64,000 nucleotides of DNA from Eutreptiella sp. 'Long Island Sound 2002' (GCA_964036045.1 OZ038402.1:4898581-4962580); one strand, 5' to 3'. Shown: positions 11,201-21,129, numbered from the stretch's first letter. A program made the numbers and translations. The notes: generated by a model from the sequence alone, not told the origin.

Positions 11201-13394
11201 ATGCATCTCAAGAACCAGGTATCCGGCAGCACGCACAGCACGCAGTGTGACCAATGGAAAAATGCACCGCCAAAACCCACGGTGCGAAACCATATGACCA
11301 CCCCTTATGACCACCCCTTATGACCACCCCTTATGACCACCCCTTATGACCACCCCTTATGACCACCCCTTATGACCATGCCTTATGACCACCCCTTATG
11401 ACCACCCCTTATGACCACCCCTTATGACCATGCCTTATGACCACCCCTTATGACCACCCCTTATGACCACCCCTTATGACCACCCCTTATGACCACCCCT
11501 TATGACCACCCCTTATGACCACCCCTTATGACCACCCCTTATGACCACCCCTTATGACCACCCCTTATGACCACCCCTTATGACCATGCCTTATGACCAC
11601 CCCTTATGACCACCCCTTATGACCACCCCTTATGACCACCCCTTATGACCACCCCTTATGACCACCCCTTATTGGATTTGGAGTTTATCAAACGAGTTTT
11701 GTGTCAGTGTTGCTTGGCCATAGAACGACGATGATCGGCACCCTCACGATTCACCCTGGTATTCCAACGGTACTTCATGTCTCACGCAGCGGAGCCGCGA
11801 CACACATCGTCCGAATTGCTTGGACAGGGGAAGGGGGAACGGGGCTACGCCCTCTCTTTCTGTGGAGTGGACTGGCAGAGTGCAGCGCAGGTGAGAGTGT
11901 TACGGGGAGTTGGCGGTGGGGGGGAAGGGAGACCGCATCACTGGCCCTGAGGGCGCTGTTCAGGACAAGAGTGACAATCGACGGGGCAGGGTAACACCGA
12001 CCAAAGATGCGGTGGGGCGCAGACAGGGGGGGGGGGCGCCCGATGACAAGTCGCAAGAAAAAAACTCCCGTTTTACAGGTCCAATGGTTTTTGCAGAATA
12101 TTAATTGCTTTTCAGATCCCCCCATAGGAGGAGCGGGGCAGCCCACCGGGGGAGCAGGACCGCCCGGGAGGGCATGGGAGGGCAGCAAGGTCGGACACCT
12201 AACCACCAGGCCGCGTCCCTCTTACCAGACCCCGTATACACAGCGTAACGGACAATAACAGCGAAGTGATGAATTGCTTTTCAGTGTCGCAACACTTTGT
12301 GTTTTGCAAAATATGTCCATTTGCTCGGTATGCCCCGTTGTATTGGGGCCGCACACAGCAGAAGCGGGCGAAGCGCCGATCGGGATGAGAGACACACGCC
12401 CAGGCGCTGTTCAGGACAAGAGTGACAATCGACGGGGCAGGGTAACACCGACCAAAGATGCGGTGGGGCGCAGACAGGGGGGGGGGGCGCCCGATGACAA
12501 GTCGCAAGAAAAAAACTCCCGTTTTACAGGTGCAATGGTTTTTGCAGAATATTAATTGCTTTTCAGATCCCCCCATAGGAGGAGCGGGGCAGCCCACCGG
12601 GGGAGCAGGACCGCCCGGGAGGGCATGGGAGGGCAGCAAGGTCGGACACCTAACCACCAGGCCGCGTCCCTCTTACCAGACCCCGTATACACAGCGTAAC
12701 GGACAATAACAGCGAAGTGATGAATTGCTTTTCAGTGTCGCAACACTTTGTGTTTTGCAAAATATGTCCATTTGCTCGGTATGCCCCGTTGTATTGGGGC
12801 CGCACACAGCAGAAGCGGGCGAAGCGCCGATCGGGATGAGAGACACACGCCCAGGCGCCGGACGTGCCCTTATGATGAAAGGGGCCAGAGAACATGTAAA
12901 TCTTTGCGATTTATTTTGGCACAACTGTCGTTTGGCGTGGATTAACGTTTGCACTGTGCAACGCTGACTGGGCTGCACCTCGTCCTCGGAGGCCCTGCAC
13001 GCAGCTGCTGGTATTTCGTGGTGGACTCTGCGCGCCACTGGCAGCCTCCGCCGTTCAATGGCCTCCTCAGTGAGAAGATTGCCACAGCGCCACGACTCAC
13101 ACACTGCATGTGTGGCCCCGCGACAGCAGGCGACCCCTCGCTCTGCCGTATGTGGCCCCAATATGACTGTGCAGTGCCCCTCGAATCCGGGACTCCGCGT
13201 ACCAAAGGCCTCCAACGCCCGCAGTTTCCTGCAATGCCCCCCGCCCCCCGCACTGCGATGTCTGAGGCGGGGATGGGGGGGGAGTAGTCACACCTGACGT
13301 CCGATGACTGTAGCGTGGGGACGAACGGTAGGCGTAGGGGCCCTTCGTTGGCCCCGTAGGAGTTCACACGGAAGGAGGGGCCTTCGCGGTCCAT
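5177..13394 (-). CDS. Potassium-channel gene, five-exon model (5' end to pore and following helix)
   Basis: Spliced model on the minus strand: 13394-13294, 10930-10759, 9006-8859, 6248-6181 and 5270-5177. All introns are GT-AG, and the phases fit at each join (2/1, 0/0, 1/2, 0/0, then 1). Exon 1 starts at ATG 13394 (MDREGPSFRVNSYGANEG). Exon 3 carries a hydrophobic helix (GLLLPVLYFVLSAGIW) and a pore helix (YFTMASLFTV). Exon 4 begins GYGDYVPRSD, so splicing rebuilds TVGYGDYVP, the potassium selectivity filter. Exon 5 supplies the next helix (IALIAGALGWLVDRF). Helix-pore-helix with YFTxxSLxTVGYGDxxP is known for two-pore and related K+ channels, which are membrane proteins that conduct K+. About 194 codons are modelled, and the 3' exons (perhaps a second pore or a cytoplasmic tail) are not securely found. 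The pore exons are the firm part; exons 1 and 2 rest on splice sites and phase. Confidence 0.75.
5578..5815. repeat. GCGCGCACTGC / GCGCGCACCGC repeat clusters
   Basis: Two clusters (5587-5632 and 5765-5808) of GCGCGCACCGCG units lie in a channel intron. Related CACTGCGTGCG units recur at 37.73, 43.01-43.05, 55.97, 56.44 and 57.63 kb, often after AACTTCGCACT or TCTTTGCACT. Confidence 0.6.
6181..6248 (-). CDS. K+ channel exon 4: selectivity filter (68 bp)
   Basis: Acceptor GTGCTCAG (to 6249) and donor GTATGC at 6180. Codes for (G)YGDYVPRSDCEKLFASVSAFLA, written here in two parts as GYGDYVPRSD and CEKLFASVSAFLA. The first two bases complete the split Gly codon from exon 3. YGDYVP is the hallmark of K+ selectivity filters. 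Confidence 0.85.
6345..6535. repeat. Dispersed repeat X, copy 1
   Basis: Shares about 180 bp with 60779-60958: AGAGGCGGTTAxACAG, then AAGCGGTTGGGGGCGGTTAC, then TGTCGGTTACAAATGC and so on to a CATCCCT end. It lies between the exons at 6248 and 8859 of the channel gene. Confidence 0.75.
6540..8850. other. Channel intron, no other gene seen
   Basis: GC-rich, with many G and C homopolymers of 8-15 bases. Long open frames occur on both strands but change frame at homopolymers and show no family motif. Confidence 0.5.
8859..9006 (-). CDS. K+ channel exon 3: first helix and pore helix
   Basis: Acceptor TTCGGCAG (to 9007) and donor GTGCC at 8858. Codes for DVDAPHRRYAQ, then a transmembrane helix, then GLRDWRPLEGVYF and TMASLFTV plus the first base of Gly. 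It stops exactly inside the selectivity filter. An unspliced read-through gives TVGATPSP, which would be non-functional. Confidence 0.8.
9145..9425. repeat. Inverted repeat with GGCTCAATTGAC arms
   Basis: GGCTCAATTGACGGG near 9148 is mirrored by GTCAATTGAGCC near 9384. The interval is A-rich and carries GCCTTCGGCGCC. A related segment (cttcggcgcc...agtatttcct...gctttttg) recurs at 10570-10625 and 54420-54470. It lies in the intron upstream of exon 3. Confidence 0.4.
10759..10930 (-). CDS. K+ channel exon 2
   Basis: Acceptor CCCCTGCAG (10939-10931) and donor GTCAGG at 10758. In the frame fixed by exons 1 and 3 it reads through WPWAGSQPWNTSFARAF and RRWLSIGVCLAEQ without a stop. The other frames are also open because the sequence is GC-rich, so the support is phase and splice sites. 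Confidence 0.45.
11026..11290. repeat. Truncated copy of the 16.83-17.36 kb repeat
   Basis: AAATGACCAGAAATCGACGG, AACCAACGCC and GTGTTGCTTG at 11038-11090, and GCATCTCAAGAACCAGG through AATGCACCGCCAAAA at 11200-11280, match the two ends of the unit at 16830-17340. The Lys/Pro-rich coding middle is missing here. Confidence 0.6.
11293..11674. repeat. 13-bp minisatellite TTATGACCACCCC
   Basis: About 29 copies in tandem, nearly perfect; three units read TGACCATGCC instead. Three more copies stand alone at 55497-55535. Confidence 0.97.
11953..12854. repeat. 451-bp tandem duplication
   Basis: Two head-to-tail copies (about 11953-12403 and 12404-12854) are almost identical, starting GGCGCTGTTCAGGACAAGAG and ending at GACACACGCCCAGGCGC. 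The visible differences are single bases (for example GGTCCAATGG against GGTGCAATGG). The 83-codon open frames inside repeat with the same 451-bp offset and are not evidence for a gene. The near-identity points to a recent event. Confidence 0.95.
13294..13394 (-). CDS. K+ channel exon 1 (start codon)
   Basis: ATG at 13394-13392, open for 33 codons plus AG, followed by donor GTGTGA at 13293. The two leftover bases join the T that opens exon 2 to give Ser. The composition is soluble, as expected for a cytoplasmic N-terminus. Calling it the first exon is inference. Confidence 0.45.
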
Positions 13395-13659
13395 TGCTGC
13401 CTCAGGCCGCGTCGCGGCGGGACACAAAATTTGGATGAGCTGCAACGCGGGACGCAAAAAAAGGGGGACGACTGCCACAGGGCCGGACTGAGGCGTGGAA
13501 GAGGATCAGCAGGTGGGCACGCGGTCGGTCTCTGATCCCCCGCCGGCCCCACTAAAAATGCGGTTGGGGTCCGCCACAAGCAGCCCTATGGCACTGAGGT
13601 TTGGTCCTTGCCCTGCCCTCTAACTACGCCCGTCGGCCCTTGTCAAAGCTTCGCAAAAG

Positions 13660-14110
13660 TCCCAAATCAATACGGTCCCTACGCCTACTGCAGCTTGGAC
13701 AAGGCCGCAGACACCCAGGTTCAAAACGAGAAGTTTGCATGGTGAGCTGGTGCAAGAAAGGGGAATAGAATGCACAAATATCCCCAAAATCAGAGCCACG
13801 TGGGTTCAAGTGGGCAAACACTCGCAACAAACGTGTCCATGACCCTATGTAACTGGCAAATTTTGTCACCAAACCCATGTCTTATGTGGCTGCACTACAT
13901 TTGTACCAAATCAAATTCGGTACCAAATTAATACGGTCCATACACCTGCTGTAGCTTGGAGAAGGGCGTTTGTGTATATCGAAACTTTGCACGGTGCGCG
14001 CACGGTGGGTGCAACACCCTCGAATTACCAACACTTTGCCCACTTAGGTACTTAGGCACTTAGGTACCAAATTAATACGGTCCCTACGCCTACTGTAGCT
14101 ATTACAAGGG
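13660..14110. repeat. Three copies of an ATACGGTCCCTACGCC repeat
   Basis: CCAAATTAATACGGTCC(C/A)TAC followed by CTACTGTAGCT recurs at about 13665, 13922 and 14064, with diverged spacers. No gene is seen here. Confidence 0.7.
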
Positions 14111-14386
14111 CGTAGCTATTACAAAGGGGGCGGGGGGGGGTAGTCCTGCGTATGGGAACACCGCAGTTGCTGTGCCGCCTTGGCCATCGCGGGAAAATGG
14201 GTAAATTTGCACAGCACGGCAAACGCTTGTGGCAGTGCCCGTGGGGCATTGGAACCAACGGCGTTGCGTAACCCCCCCACCCCCCTTTTTTCACCCAGTT
14301 CCAGTGCCCCACCAAGTGCCCGTCGGTGGTGCACAAAGCCGTTTGTTGGCCGTTGACCAGGGATTCTACTATTTCCGTGATTGGCC

Positions 14387-14925
14387 TGAAAAAACCCTTC
14401 CGTGATTTTCCGTGATTTTCCGTGATTTTCCGTGATTTTCCGTGGTATTTCCGTGATATTTCCGTGATTTTCTGTGGTGTTTCCGTGGTACAAAAATGTT
14501 CCTTATGCATCCGCTTTGCCTCACCTGGACACCCACAAGAGACGAAACAAAGCACAAGACATTTGGGGGCGGTCTACTGCCATTTTGCGAACCGTTCTTC
14601 AACATCACCATTGCAAAACATGGTGACGCAGGCCTCACGCAGGTCCTTGCCCATGCGCTGCCTATTTTTAACATCAACCAGTCCAGCCAGACTAAATGAC
14701 CGCACTCTAACACTTAGCAACCAGGAACAACAATAGCAAACAACAGGAACTTTCATTTCCGTTTCCGTGATTTTCCATGATTTTCCGTGGCGACTAGGAA
14801 CAACAATAGCAAACAATAGGAACTTCAATTTCCGTTTCCGTGATTTTCAATGATTTTCCGTGATTTCCGTGATTTTCAACGTTGGCAGATTTCCGTGATT
14901 TTCCGTGATTTTCCTGCCACGGAAA
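14387..14925. repeat. CGTGATTTTC minisatellite blocks and a 68-bp direct repeat
   Basis: Ten-bp units CGTGATTTTC are perfect at 14401-14440 and degenerate to 14475; further blocks lie at 14755-14790, 14835-14880 and 14890-14915. In addition, about 68 bp starting AGGAACAACAATAGCAAACA is directly repeated at about 14727 and 14797. Confidence 0.85.
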
Positions 14926-15417
14926 TACCAGAATCCCTGCGTTGACCAGCCTCGGTGCGCGCCCTGGGCACAGATCGCCTGCCCCATCCCTGGAGCGGAC
15001 TGCACCGAGTCTCTTGAGGTTTCCGAGACCGCCCTGTGGCCGCTGCCGTCATGGGTCCTCTCTGAGAGAAGTCCACATGGGGCACATATCGCCCAGCCCA
15101 TGGGCTATGCTACTACCCCCCCCCCCTTTGCGCGAGCACCAGGAGAGTCAGGAAAACGACGGTCACACCGGGTCCTGGTGCTTGGACAATCAGTGCTTTC
15201 ACACGACGCGCGGTACCAAAAGAATGTATGGCACCGCAAACCTGCCCATACCCACACGAAGCACATTTATCGTCCCCCGAGGGAACATACCCCAAGTGAC
15301 GCTTCCATCGCCCCCCCCCCCCCCCAGTACTATGCAACGCGACACGGAACAAGTCATGCAGACACAAGGGCATATGAACCACAAAATGAGCCAGGAACTG
15401 CCTCTTGGGATGCATGT

Positions 15418-15885
15418 TCAGCTCTGCTCAGAAACAGGCTCTGTGTGCCACTTTTTCTGGCGGGAGTATTTGACTTTGAAGAGCTGCACATGCTCAACAG
15501 GGGTCACAAGAATGGGCTCTCCAGCTGCAGACTTGGCTGCCACCTGGGCAGCAGGTTTGGCTGCACTCTTGGTTGAGGGTTTGGCACGACGTTTGGCAGC
15601 TTTGGGAGCAGGCTTGGCACGGGGCTTGGCAGGGGGCACCAGCCCCTGTGGCCAGCACAATCTTGGCAAGCGCAATACTGCCCCCAAAAGGTTGGAAATT
15701 GACAACAGCACCAGCTGGGTACGTGTCAAAATGATCAACATCCGTGGCTGAAATTGCGAAACACTGAAGTGTTCTGCATGCTACAGGGTACGGTGGAGTG
15801 CCTTGGATGCAAAAAATCTGAAGTACACAGCAATGCGCCAATAATACTACCTTGTCCAGCCAGCAAACGCACCGAAGAAGCTCAG
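15418..15885 (-). pseudogene. Lys/Ala/Pro-rich protein, decayed copy 1
   Basis: Two minus-strand frames join: CFAISATDVDHFDTYPAGAV...LAKIVLATGAGAP (about 15830-15640), then PPAKPRAKPAPKAAKRRAK and further K/A/P repeats, ending HVQLFKVKYSRQKKWHTEPV (about 15650-15425). The switch lies near 15645. The end matches copy 2 at 17.05-17.23 kb (HVQxFxxxYSxxKKxxxxEPV), so the two are paralogues. The repeat resembles histone H1-like or other basic low-complexity tails. I do not know the family. The frame change makes this copy unlikely to be functional unless it holds an intron. Confidence 0.45.
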
Positions 15886-16883
15886 TATCCGACCTTCTGA
15901 GTAAATTTGCGAAACAGAAAGTGACGGTTCCCTCGCCCCCCCCCCCCCCCCGCTTACTATGCAAGGCCAATTGCTGTGCAGGGGCGGGGGGTAGTCATGG
16001 CTGAAAATCACATCAAAACAAACAGCAGTGGTTTGCAGTACCAAGCATAATGTTGTTATGGGCAGGAGGACTCATCCCAAACATGACACAGCCCCTGTTT
16101 CCCTCTACAATCGGCACATAATCCCGTTCCGCTAACTTTCTGACCATAAAAAATGTGGTCAGAAAAACGACGGCCACACCGGGTCCCGGTGCTTAGACAA
16201 GGCGGTGCTTGCGCAAGGGGAGGGGGGGATAAATATGATTCCCTTCTCCTTTCTCCTGTGCCCACTGCCATATGTGCCAGCCGGAGGCCTCAGGAGCCCT
16301 CCGGCAAGCAACGTGACCGGGTCAAGCCTGGGGTTGCGTGGTGTATATAGGACCCCTCTCTCATGCATTACGCCAGGGGGTGCAGCATGCATGCGCTCGG
16401 CGGTGAAGCATGCATTGCTAGTGGTCACAGCAACACACTCCCTTGATTTGGCTGTGCCCCACCGCTTTTGCAAACAGTTGCAGACACAATGCCACCCCCC
16501 CCCCGCCGCCGAGGAGTGTTGATCATGTACTGGCTTCCAGCCCAGAAACGGTACATTCGCCGCGGCTGTCTGAAGTTTACTGTTCTGAAAGATCAAATTT
16601 GAGTGAGTCAGGTCAGATGTTAGTGACTCCAGAAGCGACGGGCGACGGGCCCCAGACTCTGATCAAGAAAATAACACGGATGAGAGCAACACAGGCACAC
16701 AGGGTATTAAGAGTACGATACCGAGTGCAGCACACATGTCAGTTCAACGAGAGGCGTCATGAAGGCAAAATGATGCACCAGTCTGAACCAGTGTGCATAC
16801 CCCCCCCCCCCTTGTCCAAGCAACGGTAAACGACCAGAAATTGACGGAGCCAACGCCTTGTGTTGCCTAGATCAGGGTGTTGC

Positions 16884-17290
16884 TTACGCACCACAACTCA
16901 CGTGGTACACGTGTAGACCGTCCTTTGGGCGTTTGAAGCGCGGATGGTGGGTCACAGGCAAAGGGTTGACATATGCAACATAACACTCATGAGCAGCAAT
17001 CATTGGGAACCAAAAACTGGCACACACAGTTTGAAAACATTGAGCATTACGGGTCCACAGGCTCAGCAATGAAGCCCTTCTTGGTCAAGCTATAAGGCAT
17101 CGTGAACTGCTGGACGTGCTGCTTCTTGTTGCACTGTGCATCACCCTTCACTGGAGGTTTGGGTGCAGGTTTTGGGGCTGGTTTTGGGGCTGGTTTTGGG
17201 GCTGGTTTTGGGACAGCAACAACATCGTGCATCTCAAAACCAAGGCATCAGGAAGCACACATGGCACACGGTAGAACGAATTGAAAAACG
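16884..17290 (-). pseudogene. Lys/Pro-rich protein, decayed copy 2
   Basis: Minus strand: FEMHDVVAVPKPAPKPAPK (four or more PKPA units, 12-bp DNA period), then HVQQFTMPYSLTKKGFIAEP and a stop at 17047. Shifting one frame continues as CFQTVCASFWFPMIAAHECY and VTHHPRFKRPKDGLHVYHV to a stop at 16884, which looks like genuine coding sequence. Copy 1 lies 1.5 kb away. Short direct repeats (ATTGACGGAACCAACGCC...TGTTGCT) bound the unit at about 16845 and 17316, so the whole may be a mobile or recombining unit. Function unknown. Confidence 0.4.
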
Positions 17291-18132
17291 CACCGCCAAA
17301 ATCAACGGTGTAAAAATTGACGGAACCAACGCCTAGTGTTGCTTGGACATAGGCGTTGCTTGGACAAAGGGCCGCAATTGGTCAGGTGTGGACCCGCCAC
17401 TGTTGCTCCAGCCGCGCCTGCCCCACCGCCTTCATCGCTCTCTCAGTTCATCGTGTGTTCTTCCGGCCACTGACGTTGTTCGTGTTCCCAAACTGGTCCA
17501 AGTCTCTACCTCCCTGGCTGGGGTCAGGGCTGCGGGCTCTGGGTTCCGGGCTTTACCGCCTGGCCACACACTTTCACTTGATACTGAGTCCGGGTTGTGG
17601 CGTATATTCGGTGTTCCATGTTTGGGCAAAGGGTGGCGGGGCTGGCTAAAGCCATGATTGCAAGCAGAGACTCCAACAGGACTGAGCACCTACAGATGGA
17701 GAGTGCCGTTGCCCTGTTGTAGTCCTGCTTGATTTACTGAATGTGTTTTGCAGCCCCGGCTTGCGGCTAGCATGGCATTGTGGAAGCTCGACAACCAGGT
17801 TGGTGCCAAGATTGTTTTGCCCTCAACTCCATGCAACATGCGAGGGAAAGGGCCTTGAGCCCGTTCAAAAAATGCTGAGTCCAACCAGTTTGAGTTGACG
17901 AAATGTAGTGGACAAGAGTTGTTGGAACGGGGTGAGAAATTGTTAGAATTTGCAGGTTAGTGCGGGGAATATGAAGATGGTGCAGAGGGTTGAGCCTAGA
18001 TGAGATTGGACTGTGGTATTCAAAAGGCCTCATGATCCCAGAAAAGGACAGATGGCATTTTTAAGAAAGAGTGCCAGATGAATACTCCACTAAGACTAGC
18101 TTGGAGTCCTGCACAACACACATTGAAGCAGC

Positions 18133-18504
18133 TCAAAAGGGAGCCTGATACATAAGGGCAGGAGAGGAATGCGGAGAATTTTTGGGTAAGGTCAAAGGGA
18201 TACAAAGGCCTTGGCTCCTCCTCCCTTTGCACGAAGCACCCTCCCCTTCCGCCGGTGTTGGTTTGGACCTGCCGAATGGAGCAGAGCCCTGCAACCCAAG
18301 CGCATTCAACAACAAGTCGGGATCATGCAACGAAGCGGCAATGTTCTGCAACTTGGCTCGGCCATAACGCGCAGTCTGAATTCTGTTGATAACCCACATC
18401 AGATCCGCAACACTTGTGCCAAGAAGTTTTGTATTACATAAATTGCAGAGACAGACCTCTTGTGGTGATACCTTTGCAGAGACAGTAAGTTCTGCAAGCA
18501 CCAC
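18133..18504 (-). CDS. Hypothetical ORF, 123 codons
   Basis: Open minus-strand frame with even, protein-like composition in its first 75 residues (NTKLLGTSVADLMWVINRIQ, then HDPDLLLNALGLQ). It ends in a Pro/Ser-rich part. The N-terminal half could be an exon of a helical-repeat protein, but I cannot name a family. It lies on the same strand as the Mpv17-like gene, about 235 bp downstream of its stop. Confidence 0.3.
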   Translation of the reverse strand: MVLAELTVSAKVSPQEVCLCNLCNTKLLGTSVADLMWVINRIQTARYGRAKLQNIAASLHDPDLLLNALGLQGSAPFGRSKPTPAEGEGASCKGRRSQGLCIPLTLPKNSPHSSPALMYQAPF

Positions 18505-18738
18505 AGCGGGCGCTTGTGCCTAATGAGCATACAGGGGGCAAATGCCTTGTGGGGGAAGGGGGGAAGGGGGGAAGGGGTGGCGGTGCAATTGCCCCTCCAT
18601 TGCTTCGGCCCTTCCCATGCTGCCCCTCCCTCCTCGCTGTCCAGGCAAAAACAACCTCCATCCCAACAAACGGGGCACATCCTCCTCCCCTCATCAACTC
18701 ATCGCCAATAAGCCTTGGTCGCCGATGTTTCTTCAGGC

Positions 18739-19377
18739 TCATGACCCTGTTCCTTGTGGTGCGCTCTTCAGTTCCCGGTTGATGAAGTAAGAGAGGCACG
18801 TGCGCCAAAACAAATCCACAACAGAGATGAACATTACAGTGTAATATTGTGGGATCACGGTGAAGGCAATGAAATCGGCCGGGATAAAGACGCACAGGTC
18901 AATGGCGAAAGTGGGAGGAAACTCCTGTCGCAACTTCGCCCACACCCCTGCACCGTCGCGTCCTGCAAGGACTGCATTCGATGCAATCATTGTGGCAAGC
19001 ACTACCGGGCCGTAAATGAGAGTGCTAACAGCTGTTTTGATGACTGTGACTGACAATCCTGTTTTGCTGTTGAACAATGGCTTCAAAATTGCCTGAAACC
19101 AAACAAAGTTTGCAAAAGCTATGACTCCCCCTGGTGCAACCATGTATCGCAGTGTCCGGAAACATGAGTACACTTGCAACGCCTCCGTCTCATCAGCAAA
19201 ATCGGAAGCCGCCTGCAACTGTTCTTCTTCGGGGGCATCGGGCGGCCGATGCTTAATTGGACGGTTTTGCTTCGAATAATGCATTTCGATATGCTGGCAA
19301 GCTACATCCGAAATGCCACAAAGCGCACATGCCACCGCCAAATTGATAGCAAGTTCCTTCACGAAAAATACCATCAT
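18739..19377 (-). CDS. Mpv17/PMP22-family membrane protein
   Basis: Intron-free reading frame of 212 codons, within the family's usual 180-220. Mpv17/PMP22 proteins are four-helix proteins of mitochondrial or peroxisomal membranes, thought to form channels. Hydrophobic segments lie near residues 1-25, 80-100, 110-135 and 170-190. The C-terminal signature is present in diverged form (FPPTFAIDLCVFIPADF, then VVDLFWRTCLSYFINREL, matching the family's W/F-P-x(n)-NF-x-P and W-x(3)-LS pattern). It starts with two Met codons (19377). Just upstream is a 33-bp duplication of the start region, including ATGATAGTATCTTTGATGAA, so a longer N-terminus is possible. The segment at residues 40-70 is hydrophilic and charged. 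Family assignment is good; location is inference. Confidence 0.75.
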   Translation of the reverse strand: MMVFFVKELAINLAVACALCGISDVACQHIEMHYSKQNRPIKHRPPDAPEEEQLQAASDFADETEALQVYSCFRTLRYMVAPGGVIAFANFVWFQAILKPLFNSKTGLSVTVIKTAVSTLIYGPVVLATMIASNAVLAGRDGAGVWAKLRQEFPPTFAIDLCVFIPADFIAFTVIPQYYTVMFISVVDLFWRTCLSYFINRELKSAPQGTGS

Positions 19378-19673
19378 TGTAGTGGTAGTTCCTTCATCAA
19401 AGATACTATCATCGTAGTGGCAAAGAAAACACTTTGAAAGCGATCAAACGAGGCAGCTAGGAAGGTCCATGTGGTTCATCAAGATCAATGCCATGAGTCA
19501 TGCAAGATGCGGACAATTCACTGGAACTGCTCAGATTTAACTGGAATGTTGCATTGGACCAATTTTTCCCCGTGTGGTATGTTGCGTTGAGTCTTGGCCC
19601 ACCATGTCTTCAGACCACAATGCCTAAGGGTTATTCCTATTTGCATCCACCATATTGCAAGGTGCTATCATAT

Positions 19674-20490
19674 TGGCTGCGTCACCCCTGCCGTTTGGGG
19701 GGTCCCCAACGCCTTAGAGTGGGGGGCAAAATCAGCACTGGCCCACAAGCGAGCGGATTGGCTATATCACCTTTGCCGTCTTGGGGGGTCCCCAACGCCC
19801 CAGAGCAGGAGACAAAGTCGGAAGGGGCCCACAAGTGGGCAGATTGGCTACCTCACCCATGTCGTTTGGGGGGTCCCCAACGCTTCACAGAAGGGGACAA
19901 AACCAGTAGTGGACCACAATTGGGCAAATTGGCCATAGCACCCCTACTGTTGAGGGGGTTCCCTGCGCCACAGTGCGGAAGACAAAATCACGTGTGGCAC
20001 ACAACTGGGCAGTTTCGCTCGGTCACCCCTGCCGTCTGAGGGCCCCAGCGCCGCAAAGAAAGGGACAAAATCTGCAGTGGCCCACAAGCGGGTGGATTGG
20101 GTATGTCACCACTGTCGTCTTTGAGGTCCCCAACGCCGCAGAGCAGGAGACAAAATCCGCGGTGGCCCACAAGTGGGCGGGTTGGCTACGTCACCCCTGT
20201 TGTTCGGGGGGTGCCCAACTCCTCCAAGCAAGGAACAAGATCAGTGGTGGCCCATGAATGGGCAGCGGATAGGCTACAGCCCCAACGCCCCCAACGACTC
20301 AGAGCGACGGACGAAATCAGCAATGGCCCACAGTGGGCAGATTGGCTACGTCACCCCTGCCGTTTGGGGGGTCCCCGACGCCTTAGAGTGGGGGACAAAA
20401 TCAGCACTGGCAAGTGGGCGCATTCGTTACTCCACCCGTGCCGTCTGGGGAGACCCCGGCGCACCTTAGCAGGAGACAAAATCCGAAGTG
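19674..20490 (+). repeat. 85-bp satellite array, left arm
   Basis: About ten units with an 85-bp period. Each has CACCCCTGCCGTxTGGGGGG, TCCCCAACGCC, then GACAAAATCAGxxxTGGCCC and ACAAGTGGGC. Open frames of 90-180 codons run through it only because stops are rare in the unit. Confidence 0.9.
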
Positions 20491-21125
20491 TAGGGGTGAC
20501 GTAGCTCACCCACCCACTTGTGGGCCACTGCTGGTTCTGTCCCCCGCTCAGAGGCATTGGGGACCCTTTGGAGGCACGGGTGACGTAGCCAATTTGGCCA
20601 CTTGTGGGCGGGCCATTTGTGATTTTGTTCTCCATCTTGAGGCATTGCGGGACCCCCAGGTGGCATGGGTGAAGTGGCGAATCCGCCCACTTGTGGGCTA
20701 GTTCTGACTTTGTTCCCCGATCCAATGCGTTGGGGATCCCCCGATGGTAGGGGTGACATAGCCAATCCGCCCACTTGTGGGCCACTGCTGATTTTGTCCC
20801 CCCCCTTGAAGCGTTGGGACCCCTCAAACTGCTAGGGTGACATAGCCCATCCACCCAAGTGTGGGCCATTTCTGATTTTGTCCCCCGCTCTAAGGCGTTG
20901 AGGACCCCCCATACGGTAGGGCTGACACAGAGAATCTGCCCACTTGTGGGCCATTTCTGATTTTGTCCTCCATTCTCACGCATTGCAGACCCAACAAACG
21001 GCATGGGTGGCGTAGCCAACCTGCCACTTGTGGGCCACTTCTGATTTTGTCCCCCGACCCAATGTGTTGGCGCCCCCAGGCGGCACAGGGTATGTAGCGA
21101 ATTCGCCCACTTTTGGCCCAGTTCT
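20491..21125 (-). repeat. 85-bp satellite array, right arm in opposite orientation
   Basis: About eight units of the same family in reverse complement (CCCACTTGTGGGCCACTxCT, GATTTTGTCCCCC, GGGGTGACGTAGC). The flip is abrupt at about 20490, giving a 1.45-kb imperfect palindrome. Confidence 0.9.
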
Positions 21126-21129
21126 AATG

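Noticed and set aside
11293-11674. CRISPR-like array
   Set aside because: Direct 13-bp tandem units with no spacers, in a eukaryotic context.
16190-16830. Possible further MITE bounded by GGTGCTTGCGCAAGG and CCTTGTCCAAGCAACGG
   Set aside because: The ends match only loosely and no target duplication is present.
19500-20504. Plus-strand ORFs of 90-180 codons
   Set aside because: They run through the 85-bp satellite, and their peptide repeats follow the DNA period.
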